DNA from: Rhizobium johnstonii 3841
GTDB taxonomy: Bacteria > Pseudomonadota > Alphaproteobacteria > Rhizobiales > Rhizobiaceae
Direction of reading: 5' to 3'
Length of the DNA: 64,000 nucleotides
Assembly: GCF_000009265.1 (NCBI RefSeq)
Contig: NC_008382.1
Span: 87,565-151,564 of the forward strand
The position numbers and the translations under genes are program-made. The notes beneath the pieces are model-generated. The model was not told where the DNA came from and searched no databases. It saw only the letters and a program-made list of their open reading frames with translations. This document shows, piece by piece, positions 8,317-17,312 of this stretch (its first letter is position 1; each line of letters starts with the position of its first letter).

Positions 8317-8805
8317 TAATACCAGCGAGCGCAGAGTGCGACTCTCTTGGGATTCCCGAATCGGTGAAAATCTGAATCCATTGAGCAAACGGGAGGTTTG
8401 CAATGGGTTCGGCGATTGCATTGCGCGATGATTTTGATGGTCCTGCTCTGCGGCAGTTCGCGAAAGGGACCAAGGATGCCGCTCAAGCGCGGCGGCTTTT
8501 GGCGTTGGCGGAAATTTATGACGGCGGCTCGCGTACAGATGCGGCCCGGATCGGGGGCGTGACCTTGCAGATTGTTCGCGACTGGGTCGTTCGTTTCAAT
8601 GAACACGCGTTTGCCGGGCTCCTCAACGGCAAGGCTCCTGGCAATCGGCTCAAGCTGAATGATGATCAGCGCCAGGCCTTGGCCAAGATTGTAGAGCGTG
8701 GTCCGATCCCGGCTATCGACGGTGTCGTTCGGTGGCGGCGCAAGGATCTGGTCCACTGGATCTTCCAGGAATTCCGGACCTCGATGGACGAGACCACGGT
8801 TGTTC
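8317..8805 (+). pseudogene. IS630-family transposase, 5' fragment
   Basis: An IS630-like terminus (ATACCAGCGAGCGC) near 8318 precedes an ATG at 8403 behind GGGAGG. The encoded 130 residues (MGSAIALRDDFDGPALRQFA, KDAAQARRLLALAEIYDGGS, DAARIGGVTLQIVRDWVVRF, GVVRWRRKDLVHWIFQEFRT) match the helix-turn-helix half of the IS630 transposase at 30291-33859. The DDE half is missing: near 8805 the sequence jumps to a fragment of an unrelated transposase. Confidence 0.85.
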
Positions 8806-9420
8806 GTGAATTTCTTTCAGCCATCATTCAAGCTGAAAGAAAAGCACCGTGACGGAGCCAAGGTGATCAAGCGCTATCATCGTCCCGCCACGCCCTATCA
8901 GCGGCTGCTTGACGACGCACGCACGCCGGAGGATACATGCCTTCGGCTCAAGGCGATGTACCTGACGCTCGATCCGGTTCGGCTGCTCCGCGACATACGC
9001 CTGGCACAAGAGAGATTGGTCGAAATTACTGACAAGCCTGATGGTCCGCCTGCCACCGACGGCGAGGCATTACCGCTCGAAGACTTTCTGTCTGGCTTAC
9101 GGATTGCTTGGCGTGGTGGTGAAGTGAAACCGACTGCCCGCTCCAAGCCAGCGGCCAAGCGAGAGCGGCGGAGGCCCGATCCTCTACTCGCCGTCACTGC
9201 CGAACTCGAGGATTGGTTCGAGGCGGAGCCTTGGCGAACTTCGCGAGAGTTGCTTGAACGCTTGCAGGTCAAATACCCCGGCGTGTATCCCGACGGCCTC
9301 ATTCGGACCACCGTGCAGCGTCGAATGAAGATCTGGCGCAGTACACAGGCCAATGCGCTGGTGTTCGGGCCATTCGCCGATGCCGCGCGGCAGACGCAAA
9401 TCGTAGAGGTCGTGCAGTGA
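8806..9420 (+). pseudogene. C-terminal fragment of an ISNCY-like DDE transposase
   Basis: The frame reads FFQPSFKLKEKHRDGAKVIK, then RYHRPATPYQRLLDD and RLKAMYLTLDPVRLLRDI, ending in a helical DNA-binding-like tail (LEDWFEAEPWRTSRELLERL). I recognise this as the C-terminal third of integrase-core transposases usually filed under ISNCY; the catalytic core is absent. It is joined to the IS630 fragment at about 8805, and a continuous frame begins upstream by chance at 8698. Confidence 0.6.
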
Positions 9421-9430
9421 GGCTCTTACC

Positions 9431-10321
9431 GGGCCTGTCGCAAACATTTTCGGAGCGCGCGATTATCCCTTGAGCATCTTCAGTTTCATGCTTTGTTAAC
9501 TTTCTGCAGTCCGAAGAGGCGCGCAAGCAGATCGTTCTGATCGTTGATGGTCCAACTGCCCGAGAGGCCGAAGCCTTTCCTCAGCCACAGCATCGCCTCG
9601 AAACCCGCGATGGTTCGCCGCGCCGTGTTGAAAGATTGGAAGCCACCGATTTTTGGCATGTTCTTCTTTACCCGGAAATGGTCACTTTCGATGCCTTGCT
9701 GGAGGTGCTTGGTGACATAGTGGACGGGGTCCGGATGTAGAAGCCCATCATCAACCGACGTTTTGATCGTTGACGGGAAGGTGTTGGCCCCGTCCGTCCC
9801 GATCTTATTCGGCGACAACAAGGGCTCGTCTTTGAGCATCTTGCGGAAGAACCGTTTGTCGGCGTCGAGATCGCGCTTCGCCGTCAACAGGAAGTCCATC
9901 GGATTGCCGTGTTTGTCGATGGCCCGATATAGGTATCGCCATTTGCCGCGGATCTTGACATAGGTCTCATCGACGCGAACAGAGCCGCAATGTGGCCGGC
10001 GGAACTGACGCAGCCGCTTCTCAATCATCGGCGCGTAGGCCAATACCCACCGATTAATTGTGCTGTGATCGACCACGAAGCCGCGTTCCCCGAACATCTC
10101 CTCGATATCCCGATAGCTGAGCGGATAACGAAGGTACCAAGCGACCGCCTGTACAATCAGCCATGCCTCGAAATGCCTGCCTTTGAAATCATCCTTCGAC
10201 TGGCGCTTCAGCTTTTCGGCTATGGCATTCAGAATCATCGGTTCGCTCCGCAACTTTCGGAGCGGCAAATTCTCTGCGGATGGTCAACATAGGGTTAAGC
10301 GGAAAAATTTGCGACAGGCCC
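9431..10321 (-). mobile_element. IS6-A copy, 891 bp, complete
   Basis: Ends GGGCCTGTCGCAAA at both termini as inverted repeats. No 8-bp target duplication is evident: flanks are CTCTTACC on the left and TTGGCATC on the right. It abuts the 3' side of virD2, so it may mark a deletion of genes once downstream of virD2. Confidence 0.95.
9486..10238 (-). CDS. IS6-A transposase
   Basis: 250-residue IS6-family transposase. Catalytic triad Asp90 (VDETYVKI), Asp149 (GTDGANTF) and Glu184 (GIESDHFRVKK), with the N-terminal zinc/HTH-like region HFEAWLIVQAVAWYLRYPLS. I start at MILNAIAEK because GGAGCGAACCG precedes that ATG; a TTG ten codons upstream keeps the frame open. IS6-family enzymes form cointegrates, which explains the deletions and inversions around its copies. 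Confidence 0.95.
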   Translation of the reverse strand: MILNAIAEKLKRQSKDDFKGRHFEAWLIVQAVAWYLRYPLSYRDIEEMFGERGFVVDHSTINRWVLAYAPMIEKRLRQFRRPHCGSVRVDETYVKIRGKWRYLYRAIDKHGNPMDFLLTAKRDLDADKRFFRKMLKDEPLLSPNKIGTDGANTFPSTIKTSVDDGLLHPDPVHYVTKHLQQGIESDHFRVKKNMPKIGGFQSFNTARRTIAGFEAMLWLRKGFGLSGSWTINDQNDLLARLFGLQKVNKA

Positions 10322-10358
10322 TTGGCATCTGTGGTTTCAATATTGCTCGTGGTCGTAC

Positions 10359-11960
10359 TCAGCGAGAACCGCCGGGGGTCTTGCGCGATCGTTCGACCAC
10401 GCGACCCCTGCGAAGGGGCCGCGGTTGATTAGGATCGACGTCTTGAGGGTCGGGCTCACGGCTGTGTTGCTGCCTTGCGCGTTCATCGGCTTCGCGCTGT
10501 TCACGGGCCGCTCGTTGGGCCCGGGTTTCGATGATGCCGGGGGCGTAGCTACGACGCTTACGTTTCTCCGGCCGCTCCGAATCGAGCTCTTCTGGCCTTT
10601 GGACGTCCCGCCTCGCGCGTTCATCGGCTTCGCGCTGTTCACGGGCCGCTCGTTGGGCCCGGGTTTCGATGATGCCGGGGGCGTAGCTACGACGCTTACG
10701 TTTCTCCGGCCGCTCCGAATCGAGCTCTTCTGGCCTTTGGACGTCCCGCCTCGCGCGTTCATCGGCTTCGCGCTGTTCACGGGCCGCTCGTTGGGCCCGG
10801 GTTTCGATGATGCCGGGGGCGTAGCTACGACGCTTACGTTTCTCCGGCCGCTCCGAATCGAGCTCTTCTGGCCTTTGGACGTCCCGCCTCGCGCATTCAT
10901 CGGCTTCACGCTGTTCACGGGCCGCTCGCTGGCCCCGGGTTTCGATGATGCCGGGGGCGTAGCGGCGGCGCTGCCGTGGGTGCTGGTGTGTATTGGAACC
11001 GCCGTCTTCAGTTTCCGTCTCCGGGCGCCGACGACGCCGGGTTTGGCGCTGTTGCTCGAAACCGCTCTCGTCCTGTGTACCGTGTCCCACAGCTTGCCCC
11101 TGCCCATCGGAATCACTTCGTCTTCTCGAGTCAAAATCGTCGACAATACGAACTTCATCGACCGTATTGTCGCGGGTGGCCGGTCCAGCGTTGCTCCCGG
11201 ATGCTTGCCTAGGGGTGTCTCCGTGACTTGGTCCATGTGGACCGCCGCCGGGCCTTAGGGCCCTGTCGGCGTCGCCAAGGTTTGGGGGGCTGGATGATCC
11301 TCGGGGAGTGGCGGGAACATCGGGTTCTGGGTGCGGGCGAATCGCAACTGTTTCTCCAGCCCTCTGCCTGCGTCGGAACTCCGCATAGGTAATCGGTCGC
11401 TCCATGATGCCGCGCTCAGCACGCGAGGTCGCATCCAATTCGATACCGTTGTCATACGCGGCATCAACAAGTGCTGCGCGCATATTGTTGTAATTGTGAT
11501 GGGGATCGCGGCGCGAGATTTTCAACCAGTGGCCTTCCAGCGCCCTGCGATTGACAACAACATGCAAATGTGGATGTTGCCGGTCGACATGAAAGGCAGT
11601 GATGTAGTCGAATGTACCGCCCTGGCGCCCCGAACCGAATACGTTTTCCGCCCACGCCCGGCCCGCAGCGTGTGCGTTGTTGGTATCGGTTCCACGCGGA
11701 AAGCTGACGATTATGTGCGTGGTCAGGTCCTGGTTGCTTTCTGCCTCTGGCTGGCCAGGTTGATAGTTGCCGGTTTGCTCGGCCCAACTGCGTGCCATCT
11801 CGAAAAGGCGATCGTATGGCACCGCAACACTCTGAAGACGCGAGGATCGCAGGAGGTCAATGGTGCCCTCGCGAGACAGGTAATTCAGCTGATCCCGGAT
11901 TTGGCGTGCGGTACGAGCGCCGCCTCGAGGCACAATTCTTATGATGGCTTGCGGGGGCAT
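10359..11960 (-). CDS. virD2: VirD2 relaxase / T-strand pilot protein
   Basis: 533 residues. The relaxase domain matches Agrobacterium VirD2 closely: start MPPQAIIRIVPRGG, nicking Tyr27 in LNYLSREG, DLTTHIIVSFPRGTD, and the HUH-like metal site FHVDRQHPHLHVVVNRR (His124, His129, His131, His133), then TSRAERGIMERPITYAE. Normally it cleaves T-DNA borders with VirD1 and escorts the strand through VirB/D4. The start follows AGGTGG; a longer frame to 12032 overlaps virD1 and is unlikely. The C-terminal half (about 330-495) is built of 46-residue repeats rich in KRKRR, making the protein about 90-110 residues longer than Agrobacterium VirD2. The arginine-rich end (RPLRRGRVVERSRK) suits a type IV export signal. 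I do not recognise the Agrobacterium omega motif. Downstream genes are lost at the IS6-A border. Confidence 0.93.
   Translation of the reverse strand: MPPQAIIRIVPRGGARTARQIRDQLNYLSREGTIDLLRSSRLQSVAVPYDRLFEMARSWAEQTGNYQPGQPEAESNQDLTTHIIVSFPRGTDTNNAHAAGRAWAENVFGSGRQGGTFDYITAFHVDRQHPHLHVVVNRRALEGHWLKISRRDPHHNYNNMRAALVDAAYDNGIELDATSRAERGIMERPITYAEFRRRQRAGETVAIRPHPEPDVPATPRGSSSPPNLGDADRALRPGGGPHGPSHGDTPRQASGSNAGPATRDNTVDEVRIVDDFDSRRRSDSDGQGQAVGHGTQDESGFEQQRQTRRRRRPETETEDGGSNTHQHPRQRRRYAPGIIETRGQRAAREQREADECARRDVQRPEELDSERPEKRKRRSYAPGIIETRAQRAAREQREADERARRDVQRPEELDSERPEKRKRRSYAPGIIETRAQRAAREQREADERARRDVQRPEELDSERPEKRKRRSYAPGIIETRAQRAAREQREADERARQQHSREPDPQDVDPNQPRPLRRGRVVERSRKTPGGSR
10475..10970 (-). 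repeat. 138-bp tandem repeats in virD2
   Basis: Units begin at about 10481, 10619, 10757 and 10895, spaced exactly 138 bp (46 codons). Three are almost identical; the outermost N-terminal one is more diverged. Each encodes KRKRRSYAPGIIETRAQRAA followed by a charged Arg/Glu-rich helix. The basic KRKRR cluster recurs in each unit and looks like a nuclear localisation signal. Confidence 0.95.
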
Positions 11961-11997
11961 CTTGGCCACCTGACAGCGACGTTCCCAGAAAATCCTC

Positions 11998-12456
11998 TCA
12001 CCGTTCGCTCTCCTGTAATAATCTTCGGCCATCTTGCCGCCGTCGGGAAACGTTCAGTATTGTGCGAAGCAGGGCGTCGAGGGCGGCGAATTCTTGGCCA
12101 AACTGCTGCCTATGGCTCTCGAAGCGTTCGATATCCACTCTACCATCGCGACTTGCAATCCGGCTCATGTCGTTGAGCGCATCGGCAATTTGACCAATGC
12201 TGCTGGTGATTTCTTGGAGGTCTTGGCGAGTGTAGGCGTCAATTTCCAGGAAGCCTGCTATCCGACGCACTGCGATGCGGAGAGCTAAATTGCTTGTCAG
12301 CCCGAGCGTCAGCAATTGTTCCGAGAAAGATTCAAATTCGGCCAACCGCAACCGCACGCTGACTATCTTATAGCCGAGCGGGTCAACTATTGCGGCGCTT
12401 CGTCTTCTACGAACAGGAGCATCACTGAACAAGTTAGGGGAGTAGTCCTCTGCCAT
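11998..12456 (-). CDS. virD1: VirD1 relaxase accessory protein
   Basis: 152 residues from MAEDYSPNLF. The core matches Agrobacterium VirD1: YKIVSVRLRLAEFESFSEQL, LGLTSNLALRIAVRRIAGFL and the C-terminal LLRTILNVSRRRQDG. VirD1 is needed with VirD2 to nick double-stranded T-DNA borders. It lies 37 bp upstream of virD2 in the same direction, forming the first gene of a virD operon divergent from virC1. An upstream in-frame start at 12492 is possible; I favour 12456 because homologous N-termini are short. Confidence 0.92.
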   Translation of the reverse strand: MAEDYSPNLFSDAPVRRRRSAAIVDPLGYKIVSVRLRLAEFESFSEQLLTLGLTSNLALRIAVRRIAGFLEIDAYTRQDLQEITSSIGQIADALNDMSRIASRDGRVDIERFESHRQQFGQEFAALDALLRTILNVSRRRQDGRRLLQESER

Positions 12457-12547
12457 TTCTCTGACCCGCATTCGTAGAAATAGTCGACGCAATTTTACAC
12501 TGGAAACTAGCAGACGTTATCATAGAGATATCCATGCTAAATGGAGT

Positions 12548-12561
12548 ATGCGAATTGTTAC
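12548..12561 (+). promoter_or_regulatory. Weak vir-box-like site between virD1 and virC1
   Basis: ATGCGAATTGTTAC matches 11 of 14 positions of the VirG-binding consensus RYTNCAATTGNAAY. It lies in the divergent virD1/virC1 promoter region where vir boxes occur in Agrobacterium. The match is weak, so this is tentative. Confidence 0.3.
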
Positions 12562-12703
12562 AGGTGTAACTGAGTGCGATGAAGCATTCACTATTGTGGG
12601 ATGGAACTTCGTTGCCACAGGCGAGATTCATGATTAAATCAGTACTTAATACAAAACGATTGTAGATTTTATGGAAGCATCAAGGCGCAGGCAAAACTAC
12701 GAC

Positions 12704-13399
12704 ATGAAACTGATTACTTGCTGCTCATTCAAAGGCGGAGCGGGTAAAACCACAGCCTTAATGGGGCTGTGCTCCTGGCTTGCCTCCAAGAAGAGGAGGG
12801 TTGCGTTGTTCGAAGGTGACGAAAACCGTCCCCTTACAAAATGGAAAGAAAACGCCCTTCGCAACGGCGCTTGGGATCATCAATGCGAGGTGTTCGTCGC
12901 CGATGAGTTGCCTCTACTGGAGGACGCATATCAACAGGCTGAAGGTGCTGGCTTCCATTATGCGCTGGCCGACACCCATGGCGGTCTGAGTGAACTGAAC
13001 AATGTTATTGTTGCCAGCTCCGACTTTCTGCTGGTGCCGACCATGCTGACACCTCTGGACATCGATGAGGCGCTTGCGACTTATCGTTACATCGTCGAGC
13101 TGCTACTGGCAGAGGAACTGCAAACGCATACCGCCATTCTTCGCCAGCGAGTTCCCGTTGGCAGACTGACGGTCTCTCAACAGACCGCCTACGATATGCT
13201 AGAGCGTCTGCCAGTGTTTGATGTGCCCATGTATGAGCGTGATGCCTTCGCGGCCATGAAGGAGCGGGGGATGTTGCATATAACGGTGGCGAATCTGTCC
13301 CACGCTCCCGCAATGCGACTAATGTTGCGTAACAACCGCCGCGCATTGGATGAGCTTGCCATGATCGGTGCCTTCGTAGAGAAGGCGTTGGAGGGTTGA
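12704..13399 (+). CDS. virC1: VirC1, ParA/MinD-like T-DNA processing ATPase
   Basis: 231 residues. Deviant Walker A motif KGGAGKTTALMGLC near the N-terminus (Lys10, Lys15), with the family signatures LFEGDENRPLTKWKENA, DTHGGLSELNNVIVASSDFL, PTMLTPLDIDEALATYRYI and RDAFAAMKERGMLH. In Agrobacterium VirC1 binds overdrive and recruits the VirD2 relaxosome to the pole and VirD4. I start at MKLITCCSF by homology rather than at 12671. Adjacent to virC2 with a single base between stop and start. Clearly diverged from the second virC1 at 25407, so the two loci are not a recent duplication of each other. Confidence 0.95.
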   Translation: MKLITCCSFKGGAGKTTALMGLCSWLASKKRRVALFEGDENRPLTKWKENALRNGAWDHQCEVFVADELPLLEDAYQQAEGAGFHYALADTHGGLSELNNVIVASSDFLLVPTMLTPLDIDEALATYRYIVELLLAEELQTHTAILRQRVPVGRLTVSQQTAYDMLERLPVFDVPMYERDAFAAMKERGMLHITVANLSHAPAMRLMLRNNRRALDELAMIGAFVEKALEG

Positions 13400-13400
13400 T

Positions 13401-13994
13401 GTGGGTATCCGCAAACCGGCTGTTTCGGCGCAGGAGGCGCGCCGACTTGCGACGAGCCAATCGGCGAGGTCGTTCCAAGAGAGTATGCTGGCCTCCTCAA
13501 ATCCGCGAGTAGCGATCGCACCAATCGAGCCGACCAGTCGCCAGACGGGCGATAGAACAGTACCTTCCCAAGCTTTGCCCGCGAGAAGGACCGTTCTTCT
13601 TGCGAATGAACGCCACGACGAAGATCCGAAGGTGCAGGTGTTTCTGTCAGCGGCGCTTCCCGCCCGCGGCATCTCCGCGACTTTTGACGCGTTAAGTGCC
13701 GAGTCTCGCCCTGCCCGGGCCCTGCAGCTGATATTGCGGCGTGCTTTGGACGACTACGAGTTGATGCTGTCCAACGGCTCGTTCGCCGAAATCGCGCAGG
13801 CCTATTCCGTTGAGGAGCCGCTATCTATCGTTGCGACGTCGCGCATGATGCCGCGACGGCTGGTCGATATTGCCCTCGCTCATTTTGATCCGTTGGGTTT
13901 CAATAGTGCCCGGGCCTTCGGCCGTAAACTTGCTAGCTCGGCTCTTTGCATTTTCTTTAACAACGAAAAGAAAGTTACCCACCGACAGCGCTGA
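13401..13994 (+). CDS. virC2: VirC2, T-DNA enhancer-binding protein
   Basis: 197 residues with a GTG start behind GGAGGG. The start MGIRKPAVSAQEARRLA and the C-terminal ribbon-helix-helix region (QVFLSAALPAR, ARALQLILRRALDDYELML, TSRMMPRRLVDIALAHFDPL) match Agrobacterium VirC2, which binds DNA with VirC1 to raise T-strand production. The middle (about 25-75) is low-complexity and variable, as in the family. Co-transcribed with virC1. This is the only complete virC2 in the window; the other two virC1 copies have only a 7-codon stub. Confidence 0.92.
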   Translation: MGIRKPAVSAQEARRLATSQSARSFQESMLASSNPRVAIAPIEPTSRQTGDRTVPSQALPARRTVLLANERHDEDPKVQVFLSAALPARGISATFDALSAESRPARALQLILRRALDDYELMLSNGSFAEIAQAYSVEEPLSIVATSRMMPRRLVDIALAHFDPLGFNSARAFGRKLASSALCIFFNNEKKVTHRQR

Positions 13995-14149
13995 TGAGGA
14001 CGTTCGTGGCTGACTGACACTGCGGGTGCAGTGGCAGTGCCTGAATTGGCGCAGCAAAAAGTGAATGTGGCCACGTGAGGCCGAGCCTGGACTTTTCAGG
14101 CGGGCCGTGTACTCAGGGGCTTCCCACGCGGCCATCGCCTGGCGTCGAT

Positions 14150-14755
14150 GGGTTCGAAGTTGTGCTGCGGAGTGGCGTTGGTGGACGGATGTGGAACTGA
14201 ACGGATGTGGATCTTTGAAACGGCTGACTATAAGGTGGCTGCCTTGCGGCGGACGGCTTTCGGGCGTGCGCAAGCAAGCATGCGGTTGAGGACGGCGCAG
14301 CCGATGGCGACTTCTGCTGACCAGGCAGCGACCTGGCCCGCAGACGCCGTCCGACGATGGACTTGTATCGCCCGATTGCCGTCTCAACCAGCGAGCGTTT
14401 GCCGTAGCCGTTAGAGACCTGCCATTTCATCCGGCCGTCACTGTTGATTGCGGCGATATGCCGGTTCCGTTGGCCGGGAGGTCTTTCGTCGCTTGGCTCG
14501 ACCGCGTTGGCGCGAGGCGGAATGACGATAGCCGCCGCGCTATGATCGATGACTGCGTCGTATGTAGGTTTTCCATCATAGGCACCGTCGGCTGTAACTG
14601 TCCGATCGGACCGCCAATCTGGCCGAGGAGTGGCGCAACTTGAGAGACATCGCCAGCATCCTGATCCGTCAGGGTATGGGCAACGATCTCGCCGCTATCG
14701 GCATCCAGTGCCGGGAGTGTCAGGAATTTCGTGTACGGGCGTGCGGTTGAACATT
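14150..14755 (-). pseudogene. IS5-family transposase remnant
   Basis: Minus-strand reading gives AYDGKPTYDAVIDHSAAAIV, then MKWQVSNGYGKRSLVETAIG and RYKSIVGRRLRARSL, a C-terminal half shared with remnants at 44946 and 52841. Upstream pieces (LDADSGEIVAHTLTDQDAGD) are in another frame, and the 3' part after SLPGQQ is shifted again. No complete element remains. Confidence 0.75.
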
Positions 14756-14760
14756 AGCTC

Positions 14761-15909
14761 TTACGCCCTTGCGGCCTGAAAGCGGTCCGCCAAGAGAATG
14801 GCGAATTGCGATTTTGCCATCGTCCATTCTCTTGGCGGCATCTTCCACTCTTTCTCCGATCTGTTCAAGACCAAGTAGAGCAATTTGGTTGCTGCCTCAT
14901 CACTGGGGAAATGGCCTCTCGCTGGGACGGCGCGACGCAGCTTGGAATTCAGGGCTTCGATGGCGTTCGTGGTGTAAATGATGCGGCGCACATCCTTGGG
15001 AAAGGCAAAGAACGGGATGACCTCCTGCCAGGCTCGCCGCCAAATCTGGGCGATGGCTGGGAATTTCCGGCCCCAGAAGCCATTCTCGAAGGTCGTCAGC
15101 GCTGCCTCCGCCGCCTTGTCGTCGATAGCCCCGTAGATGGACTTCAGCTCACGGGCCAGGTCCTTGCGGTCTTTCCAGGAGGCAAAATCCAAGGAGTTTC
15201 GCAGCAGATGAACGATGCAAGTCTGTACCGTCGTTTCTGCGAAGACAGCATTGATAGCCTCGGGAAAGCCCTTTAGGCCGTCGACGACGGCGATCAGGAT
15301 GTCCTCGACCCCGCGGTTTTTCATCTCATTCATCACCCGAAGCCAGAATTTGGCACCCTCGTTGGTTTCGATCCAGAGGCCGAGGATTTCCTTCGTGCCG
15401 TCGCCGCGCACGCCGAGCGCTATGTGCACTGCCTTGTTCCGGACGTGGCCTTCATCCCTGATCTTGACCCTCAAGGCATCGAAGAACACCAACGGATAGA
15501 CCGGCTCCAGAGGCCGCGCTTGCCATATCGCCACCTCGTCCAGCACCGCATCGGTAACGGCCGAGATCAGATCGGGAGAGACGTCGATACCATAGAGGTC
15601 ATGGACATGCCCGGCGATCTCGCGCGTACTCATCCCACGCGCATACATCGACACGATCTTCTCGTCGAAGCCTGGGAAGCGGCGCTGGTATTTGGCCAGC
15701 AATTGAGGATCGAAACTCGACTGCCGGTCGCGTGGGATGGCAAGCTCAAGCGAGCCACTATCCGTCAGCACCGTCTTGCGGCCATAGCCATTGCGGCTGT
15801 TGCCGGCAGTCCCTTCGCCGGAGAGGTGATGATCGCGTAGCGGCAATCTCGATGAGATTCGTATTGCCTCACCCAAGAGTGTTCCCGGAGAATAATGCCG
15901 TTGCCTCAC
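14761..15909 (-). pseudogene. IS256-family (Mutator) transposase, N-terminus lost
   Basis: From about 15837 to 14761 the frame encodes a mutator-type DDE transposase: RNGYGRKTVLTDSGSLELAI, ISAVTDAVLDEVAIWQ, the first Asp region PLVFFDALRVKI, the second Asp region LIAVVDGLKGFPEAI followed by CIVHLLRNS, and the Glu region in YTTNAIEALNSKLRR. The first 60 or so residues of the usual N-terminus are absent; codons upstream of DHHLSGEG are unrelated and the gene is cut by the IS6-A copy starting at 15926. Catalytic residues remain, but it is probably inactive. Confidence 0.8.
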
Positions 15910-15925
15910 TCGGATGTTCTCGAAT

Positions 15926-16816
15926 GGGCCTGTCGCAAATTTTTCCGCTTAACCCTATGTTGACCATCCGCAGAGAATTTGCCGCTCCGAAAGTTGCGGA
16001 GCGAACCGATGATTCTGAATGCCATAGCCGAAAAGCTGAAGCGCCAGTCGAAGGATGATTTCAAAGGCAGGCATTTCGAGGCATGGCTGATTGTACAGGC
16101 GGTCGCTTGGTACCTTCGTTATCCGCTCAGCTATCGGGATATCGAGGAGATGTTCGGGGAACGCGGCTTCGTGGTCGATCACAGCACAATTAATCGGTGG
16201 GTATTGGCCTACGCGCCGATGATTGAGAAGCGGCTGCGTCAGTTCCGCCGGCCACATTGCGGCTCTGTTCGCGTCGATGAGACCTATGTCAAGATCCGCG
16301 GCAAATGGCGATACCTATATCGGGCCATCGACAAACACGGCAATCCGATGGACTTCCTGTTGACGGCGAAGCGCGATCTCGACGCCGACAAACGGTTCTT
16401 CCGCAAGATGCTCAAAGACGAGCCCTTGTTGTCGCCGAATAAGATCGGGACGGACGGGGCCAACACCTTCCCGTCAACGATCAAAACGTCGGTTGATGAT
16501 GGGCTTCTACATCCGGACCCCGTCCACTATGTCACCAAGCACCTCCAGCAAGGCATCGAAAGTGACCATTTCCGGGTAAAGAAGAACATGCCAAAAATCG
16601 GTGGCTTCCAATCTTTCAACACGGCGCGGCGAACCATCGCGGGTTTCGAGGCGATGCTGTGGCTGAGGAAAGGCTTCGGCCTCTCGGGCAGTTGGACCAT
16701 CAACGATCAGAACGATCTGCTTGCGCGCCTCTTCGGACTGCAGAAAGTTAACAAAGCATGAAACTGAAGATGCTCAAGGGATAATCGCGCGCTCCGAAAA
16801 TGTTTGCGACAGGCCC
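15926..16816 (+). mobile_element. IS6-A copy, 891 bp, complete
   Basis: Inverted terminal repeats GGGCCTGTCGCAAA at both ends. The left flank is the truncated IS256 gene and the right flank is the interior of an IS6-B element, with no matching 8-bp duplication, so this copy sits at a recombination joint. Confidence 0.95.
16009..16761 (+). CDS. IS6-A transposase
   Basis: 250-residue protein, identical to the copies at 9486 and 26567, with the DDE residues Asp90, Asp149 and Glu184. The ATG at 16009 follows GGAGCGAACCG. Intact. Confidence 0.95.
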   Translation: MILNAIAEKLKRQSKDDFKGRHFEAWLIVQAVAWYLRYPLSYRDIEEMFGERGFVVDHSTINRWVLAYAPMIEKRLRQFRRPHCGSVRVDETYVKIRGKWRYLYRAIDKHGNPMDFLLTAKRDLDADKRFFRKMLKDEPLLSPNKIGTDGANTFPSTIKTSVDDGLLHPDPVHYVTKHLQQGIESDHFRVKKNMPKIGGFQSFNTARRTIAGFEAMLWLRKGFGLSGSWTINDQNDLLARLFGLQKVNKA

Positions 16817-16946
16817 CGTTCAGCCCTTTCCACTCACATCCACCGGATCCGCGCAATGGCGCAGTGGAAAGCCGTGACCGGCGCAACTGCCTGACGTCAC
16901 AAACAAGCGCCTTGTTCAGGCGTCCATGAAACAACGTGACATCGCC
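16817..16946 (+). mobile_element. IS6-B right-end fragment
   Basis: Matches the last 130 bp of the IS6-B copy at 17604, from CGTTCAGCCC to the terminus ACAACGTGACATCGCC. The rest was removed when IS6-A recombined here. Confidence 0.93.
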
Positions 16947-17006
16947 ATTGCCGCTGTTGGGGGATAAATCGAAAAATCTGCCCCCTCACACCTTGAATTT
17001 TGCACA

Positions 17007-17312
17007 TCAGCCGCGCGGCTGATCCGGCTCCCGCGCCGCATGGCGAACGCCGATAATCACAACATCCTCGGCCGTCACTTCGTAGAAGATCAAATAGGGG
17101 TAGGGCGGCGTCACGATCCGGCGCAAGCCGCTTTCGCTGGTGAGCTGGCCAGAGTAGGGATGTTGCACTAAAAGCGTGGTGATTGCCTGAATGCGCGCCT
17201 GAACGTTGCGCGCGCCTTGTGGTGATCGCTCGGCAATGTAGCCAAGAATTTCGTCAAGCTCGGCAAGTGCCTTCGGAGTGTAGCGGAGAATCAAAGGCTG
17301 TGCTTCGCCCAA
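17007..17312 (-). CDS. ParE/RelE-superfamily toxin
   Basis: 101 residues. The pattern YTPKALAELDEILGYIAERS, GARNVQARIQAI, LRRIVTPPYPYLIFYEV and VIIGVRHAARE is the ParE-like fold; members of this superfamily inhibit DNA gyrase or cut mRNA, which cannot be told apart here. The start appears to be TTG at 17312, inside the end of the antitoxin frame, so the two are translationally coupled. The gene pair lies between IS6-B copies and could help stabilise the plasmid. Length and order (antitoxin first) fit a type II module. Confidence 0.85.
   Translation of the reverse strand: MGEAQPLILRYTPKALAELDEILGYIAERSPQGARNVQARIQAITTLLVQHPYSGQLTSESGLRRIVTPPYPYLIFYEVTAEDVVIIGVRHAAREPDQPRG

Noticed and set aside
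10475..10970. Evenly spaced repeats as a possible CRISPR array
   Set aside because: Units are contiguous, in frame with virD2, and have no unique spacers.
10425..11258. Long plus-strand frame of 277 codons with tandem repeats
   Set aside because: It is the antisense shadow of the virD2 repeats; the minus-strand frame has the relaxase motifs and a ribosome site.
12486..12499. GCAATTTTAC as a second vir box near virD1
   Set aside because: Only the CAATT core matches; the outer positions disagree.
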